DNA of 41,763 bases. It comes from DATMGU01 sp035555315. GTDB taxonomy: Bacteria > Pseudomonadota > Alphaproteobacteria > ATCC43930 > CGMCC-115725. Each line of letters starts with the position of its first letter. Position 1 is the first letter of the stretch. The notes beneath the pieces were generated by a model that saw nothing but the letters and a program-made list of their open reading frames with translations, made no database searches and had not been told where the DNA came from. Where the stretch lies: contig DATMGU010000128.1 in the NCBI GenBank assembly GCA_035555315.1, positions 1 through 41,763 of the forward strand. Reading direction: 5' to 3'. The position numbers and the translations under genes were made by a program. Shown one piece after another: positions 1-8,038 of the stretch.

Positions 1-617
1 TGGGCCCCGAGATACAGGGCCTTGCCGTTCGGGCTGTCCATCACGACAGCCTGCCGCGCCGGTGGGTTGTCCGCCCGCTCGGCATCGGTCACGAGCGTCG
101 GGTCGATGCGGGAGCGGGACCAGCCGAAATCATGCACGGCGACCAGCCCCTCCACCAGCCGTTTGTCCTCATCGGACAGGGCGGCATAGGCGGCGCGCAT
201 GCTGGCGTATTGCGTGTCCCCACCCCGCGTCGGGATCTCGCGGGCTGAGAGCAAGGATGCTCGGGCCGGCATCGGCTTGAACGACGAGTCTGTGTGCCAG
301 ATCTGGTTCGCGCGGTTGCTCAGCACTTGCTTGTCCGTTGGCGCGGCGATGCCGCCGTCGGCTGCGATGTTGGTGAGCACGATCAGCTTGCCGCCGGCGC
401 CGTTCGCCCCGGCCCGCGTCGCCTCAAGCTGGCCGAACCGCTCACTGAAGCAGACCTGCTGACCGTCGGTGATCGTTTGGCCGGGGAAGACGAGCACGGA
501 GTGGCGCTCGAACGCGTCCCGCACGGTAGCGAAGGTGGCGTCGTCCAGATCTTGGGTAAGGTCGAGCCCGCTGATGCGGGCGGCGAACAGCGGCTGAAGT
601 GGAGTGATCGTCGGCAT
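1..617 (-). CDS. TauD/TfdA-family Fe(II)/2-oxoglutarate dioxygenase (partial, 3' end outside window)
   Basis: Only the first 205 codons are present; the gene runs off the left edge of the window. The start ATG at 617 has a strong ribosome binding site (GGGGAGGA, six bases upstream). The N-terminal region (LFAARISGLDL, then SVLVFPGQ) and the iron-binding HxD at residues 108-110 (in QIWHTDSSFKP) are typical of the taurine/alpha-ketoglutarate dioxygenase family, whose members hydroxylate sulfonates, aryloxyacids or other small acids using 2-oxoglutarate and O2. The second iron-ligand histidine and the 2-oxoglutarate-binding arginine would lie beyond the window. The spacing around HTD resembles TfdA-like rather than strict TauD enzymes, but the substrate cannot be told. 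No transporter is visible beside it on this side. Confidence 0.9.
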   Translation of the reverse strand, partial: MPTITPLQPLFAARISGLDLTQDLDDATFATVRDAFERHSVLVFPGQTITDGQQVCFSERFGQLEATRAGANGAGGKLIVLTNIAADGGIAAPTDKQVLSNRANQIWHTDSSFKPMPARASLLSAREIPTRGGDTQYASMRAAYAALSDEDKRLVEGLVAVHDFGWSRSRIDPTLVTDAERADNPPARQAVVMDSPNGKALYLGA

Positions 618-882
618 GATGGTCCTCCCCAGTTATGGCGGTAACGATCGGGACTGGAGCGGGCGTTCGGTCGCGGCCGACGGCATGATTGGCCGGAGGT
701 GGCGCCGCTTGCCAGCGCAAAGAATTTGCCTCCGAGGTGAGGAAATTTCATCTTTCCAGCAGGCAGGTGCCGCGGAGGTGAGATGGCGCGCTCGTGGTCT
801 TAGCCGGGCTCATCCTTAGTGAGCTGGCACCCTCTAGCCCGACCCTGCCGATCGTGATCCACTGCGCGCGGAGGATAACGCC

Positions 883-1986
883 ATGAAGGTCATCGTCATC
901 GCGGCCCTGTGCTGCGCACTCATCGTTCCGGCTGTCGCCGCCGAAGGCCCGCTGGAACTCGCCCATGAGGGGTATTTCTACACCGGGATCCAGCGCCTAC
1001 CCGACGGCACCGGGGTCACCGGGCAGATGTTCGTCGAGTATCAGATCCCGGCTCATCTGACCGCGCCGTACCCGATCGTCATGATCCACGGCAATTACCA
1101 GAACGGCAGCAATTTCCTCGGCACGCCGGATGACCGAGAGGGCTGGCGCGAATATTTCGTCCGCCGCGGCTATGCCGTGTACGTGGTCGACCAGCCGTCC
1201 CGGGGGCGTTCGGACTACGCCGCGTCCAACGGACCGACCGGCCTGCCGAACACCGAGGGCATCGAGCGCCAGTTCACCGCCATCGAGCGTTACAATCTCT
1301 GGCCGCAAGCCAAGCTCCACACCCAATGGCCCGGTACCGGCATGGCCGGCGACCCGGCCTTCGACCAGGCCGAGGCCGCGCAGCAACCTTCGCTGCGCGA
1401 CAATGTCCGCATGGACGCGCTCAACCGGGTGGCCGGCACGCAGTTGCTGCAACGGATCGGCCCGGCGATCTTGCTGACCCATTCCCGGTCGGGTGCGATC
1501 GGCTGGGTGATCGCCAATGACTCGAAGGGGCTGGTGAAGGGCATCATCGCCATCGAACCCAGCGGACCGCCCTTCGTCGATGTGGTCCCCGTCTCGATGA
1601 AGGGTCCGGTGCCGGTGCGCGACTTCGGCATAGCCTATGACGCGCTGACCTACGACCCGCCGGTGACGTCCCGCGCCGATCTCGACCCGGAGGAGGAAGC
1701 CGAGTCGCAGGGCCCCGACATGGTGCGCTGCTGGTTGCCCAAAGCACCGCATCGACTGGTCAACCTGGTCGGCGTGCCGGTCATGATCCTGACTGGCGAG
1801 GCGTCCTATCACGCCGGCTACGACCAGTGCACGTCGCGGTTCCTGACCCATGCGGGCGTCGCCAATGACTGGATCAAGCTCGGCGACCGCGGCATCCACG
1901 GCAACGGCCACATGATGATGTGGGAGAAGAACAACCTCGAGATCGCCGGCGTCATCGCCGACTGGGTCGAGGCGAAGGTCAAATAA
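883..1986 (+). CDS. secreted alpha/beta-hydrolase, esterase 713-like
   Basis: 367 residues beginning with a signal peptide (residues 1-20, cleavage near AVAA-EG), so it is probably periplasmic or secreted. The start ATG follows GGAGGA with good spacing. The alpha/beta-hydrolase core is visible: oxyanion-side MIHGNYQNG near residue 67, VVDQPSRGRS near 101-110, and the nucleophile elbow THSRSG with Ser201. This departs from the usual G-x-S-x-G, as in Alcaligenes esterase 713. Glu225 lies 24 residues after the serine, the position of the acidic triad member in esterase 713, and the likely catalytic His is in GIHGNGHMMM (339 or 343). The family hydrolyses small esters; the physiological substrate is unknown. 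The gene stands alone; the 265 bases upstream hold no promoter I can defend. Confidence 0.85.
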   Translation: MKVIVIAALCCALIVPAVAAEGPLELAHEGYFYTGIQRLPDGTGVTGQMFVEYQIPAHLTAPYPIVMIHGNYQNGSNFLGTPDDREGWREYFVRRGYAVYVVDQPSRGRSDYAASNGPTGLPNTEGIERQFTAIERYNLWPQAKLHTQWPGTGMAGDPAFDQAEAAQQPSLRDNVRMDALNRVAGTQLLQRIGPAILLTHSRSGAIGWVIANDSKGLVKGIIAIEPSGPPFVDVVPVSMKGPVPVRDFGIAYDALTYDPPVTSRADLDPEEEAESQGPDMVRCWLPKAPHRLVNLVGVPVMILTGEASYHAGYDQCTSRFLTHAGVANDWIKLGDRGIHGNGHMMMWEKNNLEIAGVIADWVEAKVK

Positions 1987-2174
1987 GGGGCCGCCCGGTC
2001 GTTACGGGGCCCGTGCAGGGCGCCGGCATGCCCGTGTCGCTCGCATTGTGTTCTTCACCTGCCGCATCCGGTGACCCAGCGGGGCAATCGACGGCGGCAG
2101 GTGTTTTTCGATTCGGCGGACAAGCGCGCCTACTTCAGGCGGCGGCCGATCCTTGGAAGAGACAGGACAGCACG

Positions 2175-2567
2175 TCACGCAACATCAGTCTTCGTGAAAT
2201 CGTCGCCCTTGAACAGCAGGCTGGTACGGCGGTTCTTTGCGACGGCGTAGGCGAAGCAGTCGCCGAGATTGAGTTGGGCGGGATGTCCTCTGCCTTTGCC
2301 GTAGCGTGCAAAGGCGTCGAGGGCCGTGCCCGCTTCCTCTGGGCCGATCGGGACGAGCGTGATGTTCGCGATGGAGAGGAAGTCGGTGACGTCTCGGGTG
2401 GTTTCGTCGATGTCCCCCTGTCGCTTCCGGCAAATGCCCAGGACGGCTTCAAAGACGGCGATCGCCGAGGTGATCGGAGCATCGGCCTGTTCAAGCCGTT
2501 CGACGAGGAGGTCGGCTTCGGCCTCGCGGGTCAGGATGGCGACGATGGCGGATGCATCGACAAACAT
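2175..2567 (-). CDS. vapC: VapC-type PIN-domain ribonuclease toxin (VapBC module 1)
   Basis: 130 residues, a normal PIN toxin length. Acidic active-site residues stand in the expected places: Asp4 in MFVDASA, Glu40 in AVFEAVL, Asp103 in NLGDCFAYA and Asp122/123 in FKGDDF. PIN toxins are Mg-dependent RNases that cut tRNA or rRNA when their antitoxin is degraded. The ATG overlaps the antitoxin stop by one base (TGATG), so translation is coupled and the antitoxin is made first. It ends 189 bases from the convergent esterase gene. The intergenic stretch holds nothing recognisable. Confidence 0.93.
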   Translation of the reverse strand: MFVDASAIVAILTREAEADLLVERLEQADAPITSAIAVFEAVLGICRKRQGDIDETTRDVTDFLSIANITLVPIGPEEAGTALDAFARYGKGRGHPAQLNLGDCFAYAVAKNRRTSLLFKGDDFTKTDVA

Positions 2568-2806
2568 CAGGCATCGCCACTGAGGTCGTCATAGAAGGCC
2601 TTGTCGGCCTCCAGCCCGGTTGCCGGTCGTGCAAGCAAGCGGTCTTGCAGCGCTCGGAGTTTCTCGGCAAGCGGGACGGTGGCGTCGAGGCGGCGCAATT
2701 CGTTTTGGAGGGCTCGCTTCACGGCGTCGGTCTTGGTGGTGTGGGTGCGATCGGCGAGGCGCCCGGCAAGGTGATTCACCTCTTCATCGCGGATGTTCAG
2801 TGGCAT
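2567..2806 (-). CDS. vapB: VapB-type antitoxin (Rv0623/PSK_trans_fac-like)
   Basis: 79 residues from the ATG at 2806. A longer reading to 2968 exists, but it would run through the promoter and operator described at 2817-2846, so the short form is chosen. The N-terminal MPLNIRDEEV followed by LADRTHTTKTDAVKRAL is the short DNA-binding segment of the Rv0623-like VapB family. The C-terminal half (LEADKAFYDDLSGDA) would wrap the toxin. It neutralises the adjacent VapC and should repress its own promoter together with it. The toxin follows with a one-base overlap. Confidence 0.9.
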   Translation of the reverse strand: MPLNIRDEEVNHLAGRLADRTHTTKTDAVKRALQNELRRLDATVPLAEKLRALQDRLLARPATGLEADKAFYDDLSGDA

Positions 2807-2816
2807 GTAAGCCTCC

Positions 2817-2859
2817 GTGTAGACAGGGGTAGTATATTGTCTACACATTGGGGCGGCAA
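2817..2859 (-). promoter_or_regulatory. vapBC promoter with autoregulatory operator
   Basis: A perfect 9-bp inverted repeat, GTGTAGACA (2817-2825) and TGTCTACAC (2838-2846), is separated by 12 bases. On the minus strand a -10 TATACT (2836-2831) lies inside the repeat and a -35-like TTGCCG (2859-2854) lies 17 bases upstream. The operator therefore covers the core promoter just ahead of the vapB start at 2806, as expected for VapBC autorepression. The palindrome and spacing are seen directly; binding is inferred. Confidence 0.75.
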
Positions 2860-2994
2860 GCGCCCTCTCCCGCGATGCGGACGAGGGGCTGGAAGCTTTG
2901 CCCGATCGCGCTGGACTCCGGCCGACCGCCTCCTCTTGACCTTGTCCTGCCCGTGAAGCATAGCTCATGGATACATGAACAATGTCTTATATAT

Positions 2995-3009
2995 CGTTAT
3001 AACATAACG
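2995..3009. promoter_or_regulatory. short inverted repeat upstream of CDF exporter gene
   Basis: CGTTAT, AAC, ATAACG form a 6-bp inverted repeat with a 3-base centre, ending 11 bases before the ATG of the cation exporter. It could be the operator of a metal-responsive repressor or part of the leader. No regulator gene is adjacent. A weak -35/-10 pair (TTGACC at 2936-2941, CATAGC at 2959-2964, 17-base spacing) lies upstream, which would place the repeat in the untranslated leader. Confidence 0.35.
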
Positions 3010-3020
3010 GATGTCGCCGG

Positions 3021-3983
3021 ATGCCTGACGACCATGACCATCACGGTCATCCGCATGATCATGGCCATACGGGCCATAGTCATACGGGCCACAGCCACGC
3101 CGGCCACAGCCATGGCGCCGGGATCACCGATCAACGGCGGATCGGTTGGGCGTTCGGGGTGATCTTCGGCGTGATGCTGGTGGAGATCGTGGGTGGGCTG
3201 ATGTCCGGGTCGCTGGCGCTGCTGGCCGATGCCGGTCACATGGTGTCCGACGCGGCGGCGCTGGGTATGAGTTGGACGGCGCTGCAGATCGGCAAACGGC
3301 CGGCGGATGCCCAACGCTCCTACGGCTATCAGCGGGTCGAGGTGCTGGTCGCCTTCGTCAATGGCTGCACCTTGTTCGCCATCGCCGCCTGGATCGTCGT
3401 CGAGGCGATCCGGCGTTTCGCCGCCCCGGCGCCGGTGCTCGGCGGTCCGATGCTGGCGGTGGCGGTCATCGGCCTGATCGCCAATATCGCGGCCTTCGCC
3501 ATCCTGCATGGCGGCAGCCGCGACAACCTCAACATGCGCAGCGCCTGGCTGCATGTGCTCGGCGATTTGCTGGGCTTCATCGTCGCGATCGTCGCAGCAC
3601 TTGTCATCCTATGGACCGGCTGGTCGCCGATCGACCCGATCCTATCGGTGCTGGTCGCCCTGCTGATCCTCAAAAGCGCCGCCGACATCGTCCGCTCCTC
3701 GGCGCATATCCTGCTGGAGGGCACGCCACCCGGCCTCGATCTCGGCGGCTTGCGCGCCGATCTCGTGGCGGCCGTGCCGGAGGTGACCGATGTTCATCAT
3801 GTCCATGCCTGGTCGTTGACCGCCGAGCAATCCTTGGTGACGCTGCATGTCCGTTGCGGTCCGGGCGCCGATGCGGGCAGAATCACCCCGGCCATCGTCA
3901 AGCGGCTGAAGGAGCGGTTCGGCATCACCCATTCGACCGTCCAGGTCGATGCGTATGACTGCGCCGACGAGCATCATCATTAG
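3021..3983 (+). CDS. CDF-family (CzcD/ZitB-like) divalent cation exporter with His-rich N-terminus
   Basis: 320 residues. The first 32 are a histidine-rich tail of degenerate TGHSH/AGHSH units that probably binds metal. Six membrane segments follow from about residue 41 to 230, then a cytoplasmic domain ending in HHH. The CDF transport site is complete: HxxxD in the second helix (His73, Asp77 in ADAGHMVSD) and HxxxD in the fifth (His178, Asp182 in LHVLGDL). The motif YGYQRVEVLVAF near 101 is characteristic of the CzcD subgroup. It exports Zn2+, Co2+ or related ions from the cytoplasm by proton antiport. The ribosome binding site is weak. The next gene begins 29 bases after the stop and may be co-transcribed. 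Confidence 0.92.
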   Translation: MPDDHDHHGHPHDHGHTGHSHTGHSHAGHSHGAGITDQRRIGWAFGVIFGVMLVEIVGGLMSGSLALLADAGHMVSDAAALGMSWTALQIGKRPADAQRSYGYQRVEVLVAFVNGCTLFAIAAWIVVEAIRRFAAPAPVLGGPMLAVAVIGLIANIAAFAILHGGSRDNLNMRSAWLHVLGDLLGFIVAIVAALVILWTGWSPIDPILSVLVALLILKSAADIVRSSAHILLEGTPPGLDLGGLRADLVAAVPEVTDVHHVHAWSLTAEQSLVTLHVRCGPGADAGRITPAIVKRLKERFGITHSTVQVDAYDCADEHHH

Positions 3984-4011
3984 CGCAACCGCCGCCGGAG
4001 ACCCCCTGCCT

Positions 4012-4680
4012 ATGACCTCACCCCTCGGCTGCGTCGTCGTTCCGGTTACGCCCTTCGCGCAGAACGCGTCGATCCTTTGGTGCACCGAGACGATGCGCGG
4101 CGCCGTGATCGATCCCGGCGGCGATATCGACCGGCTGCTCGACGCTGCCAAGGCCAATGGGGTGACGATCGAGAAGATCCTGCTGACCCATGGGCATCTC
4201 GACCATGCGGGCGGGGCGGCCGATCTGGTCGACGCGATCGGCGTGCCGATCGAGGGACCGCAGCCGGAGGACGCGTTTCTGCTCGACAGCCTGGCCGAGC
4301 AGGGTGCCCGCTTCGGGCTTGCCGGCTGCCGGCCCTGCCGCCCGAACCGGTGGCTGAAGGATGGCGAGCAGGTCACCATCGGCACGCAGAGCCTCGATGT
4401 GCTGCATTGTCCGGGGCATACGCCCGGGCATGTCGTGTTCTCTCACCCGGCGACGCGCTTCGCGATCGTCGGGGACACGCTGTTCCGGGGCTCGATCGGC
4501 CGCACCGATCTGCCGGGCGGCGATACCGCGACCCTGCTGCGGGCCATCGTCGCCAAGCTATGGCCGCTCGGCGACGATGTCGCGTTCATCCCCGGTCACG
4601 GCCCCGGCTCGACCATCGGCGAGGAACGGCGCGGCAACCCCTTCGTCGGCGACGAGGCGCTGAAGCGGGCCGCGCGCTGA
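4012..4680 (+). CDS. MBL-fold metallo-hydrolase, glyoxalase II/YcbL-like
   Basis: 222 residues from the ATG at 4012; a longer reading from 3949 would overlap the CDF gene and adds nothing family-like. The metal site is complete: THGHLDHAGG (HxHxDH), HCPGHTPGHVV, GDTLFRGSIGRTD and the terminal GHGPGSTIGEERRGNPF. This set is typical of the compact hydroxyacylglutathione hydrolase-like YcbL subgroup, which hydrolyses thioesters, perhaps S-lactoylglutathione; the actual substrate is not known. It follows the cation exporter by 28 bases and is likely in the same transcript. It converges with the HTH gene at 4715, leaving only about 34 bases for termination. Confidence 0.9.
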   Translation: MTSPLGCVVVPVTPFAQNASILWCTETMRGAVIDPGGDIDRLLDAAKANGVTIEKILLTHGHLDHAGGAADLVDAIGVPIEGPQPEDAFLLDSLAEQGARFGLAGCRPCRPNRWLKDGEQVTIGTQSLDVLHCPGHTPGHVVFSHPATRFAIVGDTLFRGSIGRTDLPGGDTATLLRAIVAKLWPLGDDVAFIPGHGPGSTIGEERRGNPFVGDEALKRAAR

Positions 4681-4714
4681 GCCCCTCGGCAGGGATGACG
4701 AACCGGGCGGGCTC

Positions 4715-5557
4715 TTAACGAGGGCCGGGACGGTGGCGCTGGCGCTGGTTGAAATCGCGCTGCGCGTTGTCGGGTTCGACCCGGCGCGGCGGAATGATCG
4801 GCAGGGCCGAACGCGATGAGACCGCCTCCAACCGCTCCAATACGATGGTGGTGCGCGCGGCGACCCGCATCAAATCGGCGGCGGCTTGACGCAGCTGCTG
4901 CCGGACCTCCCGGGCATCCGAGGCCATGGCGGCGTCGAACGCGTTTCGGAAAATGTCGACCGCGCCATTCGCCTGCGCGCGCAACTCGTCATCGAGTCGC
5001 GCCGTCAAGGCGGCCGGCACCTGCGCCCGCTGCGCCGATTGCTCGAAGAAGGCGGGGGCGGGCTGGTTCTGCGCGGCCGGCTGAGCGGGTGCTGGCTGAG
5101 GGGTAGGCTGAGACGAGGCGGTCACGGGGGCCGCATGGCGCGGCGCCTCGGCTTCCGGCTGCGGCGGCCGTTCCGACGGGCGCGAATCGCCGGCGCCGAG
5201 CCGCAAGGGCGCCCGCAACGTATTGGAGCTTTGCTGCGGGGCCGGGCTTTGCGCGGTCGGCCGTGGTGCCTCCGGCGCCCGATCGGGCTGAACCAGGGGC
5301 ATGCTGATCTGCGGCGACTCCGCCATCATCCCGGCCGGTGCCGTCTCGTCTAGCGTTTCCTCGTCGCCAGCCTCGTCGTCCAGCGTCGGATCATCCGCAT
5401 CGACGGCGCCATCGGCGCCACCCTTATGACGCTTTAGGATCGAATAGATCGCTGGTGGGCTGCAGCCATAGCTGCGGGCGATGAAGTTGACCGATTCGCC
5501 CTGCTCGCGCCGCAACACGATCGCGTCCCATTCACTCGGTGGGATCCTAGCTGCCAT
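4715..5557 (-). CDS. HTH-domain protein with long proline/glutamine-rich linker, function unknown
   Basis: 280 residues from the ATG at 5557. An open frame continues to 5656, but the segment beginning MAARIPPSEWDAI is the natural N-terminus; the upstream codons look non-coding and the ribosome binding site is unclear. Residues 5-45 form a resolvase/Hin-like helix-turn-helix (EWDAIVLRREQGESVNFIAR, then SYGCSPPAIYSILKRH). Residues 50-185 are acidic, then Pro/Gln/Ala-rich and probably disordered. Residues 190-265 form a helical region (ELRAQANGAVDIFRNAF, VRQQLRQAAADLMRVAA) that may oligomerise, and the tail is basic. I do not recognise a characterised family. A sequence-specific or nucleoid-binding role is only inference. 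It is monocistronic and convergent with the MBL gene. Confidence 0.75.
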   Translation of the reverse strand: MAARIPPSEWDAIVLRREQGESVNFIARSYGCSPPAIYSILKRHKGGADGAVDADDPTLDDEAGDEETLDETAPAGMMAESPQISMPLVQPDRAPEAPRPTAQSPAPQQSSNTLRAPLRLGAGDSRPSERPPQPEAEAPRHAAPVTASSQPTPQPAPAQPAAQNQPAPAFFEQSAQRAQVPAALTARLDDELRAQANGAVDIFRNAFDAAMASDAREVRQQLRQAAADLMRVAARTTIVLERLEAVSSRSALPIIPPRRVEPDNAQRDFNQRQRHRPGPR

Positions 5558-5717
5558 TTTTCCGAAGCTCTTTTGAAACGAAGCGGCATGCGCTCCTGGC
5601 GCTAACATGGGGATAAACCGCTCGCGCAAACAGCCCCTTTTTTGCAGGGGGCTCATTCCTTTTTCACCAGACGCTTAACGATGACGATTCCGCACGCCGC
5701 CGGAGCCTCGAAAACCG

Positions 5718-6446
5718 TTACGAATGCTTGGCGCGGCCGAGGCGAAGCAGCAGCGCATTGGCGCCGATCGCGACGACCGAGATGAACAGGGCGACCGCCA
5801 GCACGGTCGCGATATCGCCCCGTCCCATCGCATTCATCGCAAGAAAGCCCAAGCCGCGTTGCGACGCGAACATCTCGCCGATCAGCACGCCCAGCAGACA
5901 CAGCGAAAAGCCGAGGCGCATCCCGGTCAGCAAATCCGGCAGGATCGCCGGCAAGATGACCGTCCGCGCGGTCTCCAGGGCGGAGAGCCGCATCACCCCG
6001 GCGGTCCGGAGATAGACCGGCTTCACCTGGATGATCGCGTTCATCGTGAACAGGCAGAGCGGGATCAGCCCGTGCATCACGCCGAACGCCACCTTGGCCG
6101 GGGCACCCAGCCCGAAGATCAGCAGCACGATCGGGTACAGCGTGACCTTGGGCAGTGAGTAGAGGTTGACGAGAATCGGTTCGGAAACCAGCCCGGCGGT
6201 CCGGTTCATGCCGAGCGCCAGGCCGAGGACGATGCCCCCGATCATCGAGAACACCAGCGCCCACCCGAAGGCATAGCCGGTGGCGCCGACATGTCCCCAG
6301 AAGGGCGCGCTGCCCAGCAGGTCGACGAGCCGCGCCAGCGTCGCCGTGGGCGAGGCGAGCCCGGTATCGCCGACCACGCGAAAGAGGCCATACCAGGCCG
6401 CGACGAGGACCAGAAGCAGGACGAGCGAACAGAGCGCCTGCTTCAT
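5718..6446 (-). CDS. NitT/TauT-type ABC importer permease 2
   Basis: 242 residues with about six membrane segments. The cytoplasmic coupling loop in SSU/TauC-type permeases is visible around residues 150-175 (TAGVMRLSALETARTVILP, then AILPDLLTGMRLG). It is the last gene of the six-gene minus-strand run. Its ATG overlaps the stop of the preceding permease by four bases (ATGA). Two different permeases, one ATPase and one binding protein make a heteromeric importer. The substrate is not evident from this subunit; the company of a nadC-like enzyme suggests an aromatic or heteroaromatic acid. Confidence 0.9.
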   Translation of the reverse strand: MKQALCSLVLLLVLVAAWYGLFRVVGDTGLASPTATLARLVDLLGSAPFWGHVGATGYAFGWALVFSMIGGIVLGLALGMNRTAGLVSEPILVNLYSLPKVTLYPIVLLIFGLGAPAKVAFGVMHGLIPLCLFTMNAIIQVKPVYLRTAGVMRLSALETARTVILPAILPDLLTGMRLGFSLCLLGVLIGEMFASQRGLGFLAMNAMGRGDIATVLAVALFISVVAIGANALLLRLGRAKHS

Positions 6447-7192
6447 CGCCGCGACCGGGCCTGAAAGCGCCGGTCGATGCGATCGAGCAGCGCGTTTACG
6501 ATCGTCACGACCAGCAGGGTCAGCAGCATCAGCCCGTACATCGTACGGTTGTTGAAGTTGTTATAGGCGTAGGCGATCGAATAGCCGAGGCCGGAGCCGG
6601 ACAGGATGAATTCCGAGGCGATCACGCCGATGAAGGCGTAGGCGACCGATAGTTTGACCCCGGTGAAGAGATACGGCAGGGCCGCCGGCAGGCTGACCCG
6701 CCACGCGGTCGAGATCGGGCCCATCCTGAACATCCGCGCCGTCCGCCCCAGCACGGGCGGGATCCGGTCGAGCCCGTTGAGCGTCGCGGTCAGCATCGCG
6801 ACGACGGCCAGCAGCACGGCGATGGCGATGATCGCCAGGCTGCCGACGCCGAACAGGATGATGAACACCGGATAGAACATGAAGGTCGGCACGGCGTAAT
6901 AGCTCGCCAGCAGCGGCTCCACGGCGAGGCGCAGGACATGGATCCGGTGGATGACGACGCCCAGCACGAAGCCCGACAGGATGGCCAGGGCGGACGCCGC
7001 CAGGATATTGCCGAAGGTCTCCAGGATGTCGCCGTCAAGCTCGCCCGCCCGCAGTATTTGCCACAGGCTGATCGCCATCTCGGAAGGCGGGATGACGACC
7101 GAGAGGGGGATAATCTGGACGCGGCACAACAGCTCCAGCAGCGCCACGGCTCCGCCGATGACCATGAAGCGGATGAGGCCGATGCGTGTCAC
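6443..7192 (-). CDS. NitT/TauT-type ABC importer permease 1
   Basis: 249 residues with about six hydrophobic segments and a coupling loop (ARMFRMGPISTAWRVSLPAA, followed by LPYLFTGVKLSVAYA) in the usual place for the BPD_transp_1 family. The GTG start lies directly behind the TAG stop of the ATPase gene, and the gene ends with an ATGA overlap into the second permease. It should form the membrane channel together with that gene product. Confidence 0.9.
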   Translation of the reverse strand: MTRIGLIRFMVIGGAVALLELLCRVQIIPLSVVIPPSEMAISLWQILRAGELDGDILETFGNILAASALAILSGFVLGVVIHRIHVLRLAVEPLLASYYAVPTFMFYPVFIILFGVGSLAIIAIAVLLAVVAMLTATLNGLDRIPPVLGRTARMFRMGPISTAWRVSLPAALPYLFTGVKLSVAYAFIGVIASEFILSGSGLGYSIAYAYNNFNNRTMYGLMLLTLLVVTIVNALLDRIDRRFQARSRR

Positions 7193-8038
7193 CTAGCGCG
7201 TGCCGATATGTTTCAGCGACTCCACGCGCAGCTTGTCCCACAGCCGGGCGGTGATTGCGCCGAAATGGGGATCGGACACGACGCGGCTGTCCCGGTCGCG
7301 CGGCCAGCCGGTCTCGACGATGTCGATGAACCGGCCCGGCCGGGCGGACATCACGCCGACCCGATCGGACAGCATGGCGGCCTCGTCGAGCGCGTGGGTG
7401 ATCAGCAGCACGGTCGCATCGGTCTCGCGCCACAGGCGCAGCAGTTCGTCGCCCATCAACAGGCGTGTCTGCTGATCGAGCGCGCCGAACGGTTCGTCGA
7501 GCAGGATCAGGCGTGGCTGCAGGACCAGAGTGCGCGCGATGCAGACGCGCTGCCGCATGCCGCCGGACAGCTGGGCCGGATAGGCCTTGGCGAAATCCTT
7601 CAGCCCCATGAAGCCAATCGCGTAATCGACCCGCCGATCGATCTCCGCGGGATCGACCCCGGCACGGCGCAGCCCGAACGCGACATTGTCGCGCACGGAG
7701 AGCCAAGGGAACGACGCGTCCTCCTGGAACACCACGCCGATCCCGTCCGGCACGCCGTCGATCGGCCGATCCTCGAACGTGACGGCCCCATCGCTCGGCT
7801 TCGACAACCCGGTCAACAGATCCAGCAGGGTGGATTTGCCGCAGCCGGACGGGCCGACCACGGAGAAGAACTCGCCGCGCCGGAGATCCAGATCGAGCGG
7901 CCCCAGCGCGTGCAGCACGGTGCCGTCCTTGCCCGCGAACTTGCGCGTGACGCCGGTCGCCCGCGCATGGAGGATGGGGGTGGTCACCGGCGCCTCGGCA
8001 AGGGTTAGGGCTGGAACTGGAGCTGGGGCGAGCGTCAC
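7193..8038 (-). CDS. NitT/TauT-type ABC importer ATP-binding protein
   Basis: 281 residues. Walker A GPSGCGKST is at 62-70, a Q-loop lies in GVVFQED, the signature LSGGMRQR is near 159, Walker B is RLILLDEP, and the switch histidine is in LLITHALDEA. The arrangement is that of SsuB/TauB ATPases. A GTG start overlaps the binding-protein stop by four bases (GTGA), so translation is coupled. It powers the importer made with the two downstream permeases. Confidence 0.93.
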   Translation of the reverse strand: MTLAPAPVPALTLAEAPVTTPILHARATGVTRKFAGKDGTVLHALGPLDLDLRRGEFFSVVGPSGCGKSTLLDLLTGLSKPSDGAVTFEDRPIDGVPDGIGVVFQEDASFPWLSVRDNVAFGLRRAGVDPAEIDRRVDYAIGFMGLKDFAKAYPAQLSGGMRQRVCIARTLVLQPRLILLDEPFGALDQQTRLLMGDELLRLWRETDATVLLITHALDEAAMLSDRVGVMSARPGRFIDIVETGWPRDRDSRVVSDPHFGAITARLWDKLRVESLKHIGTR

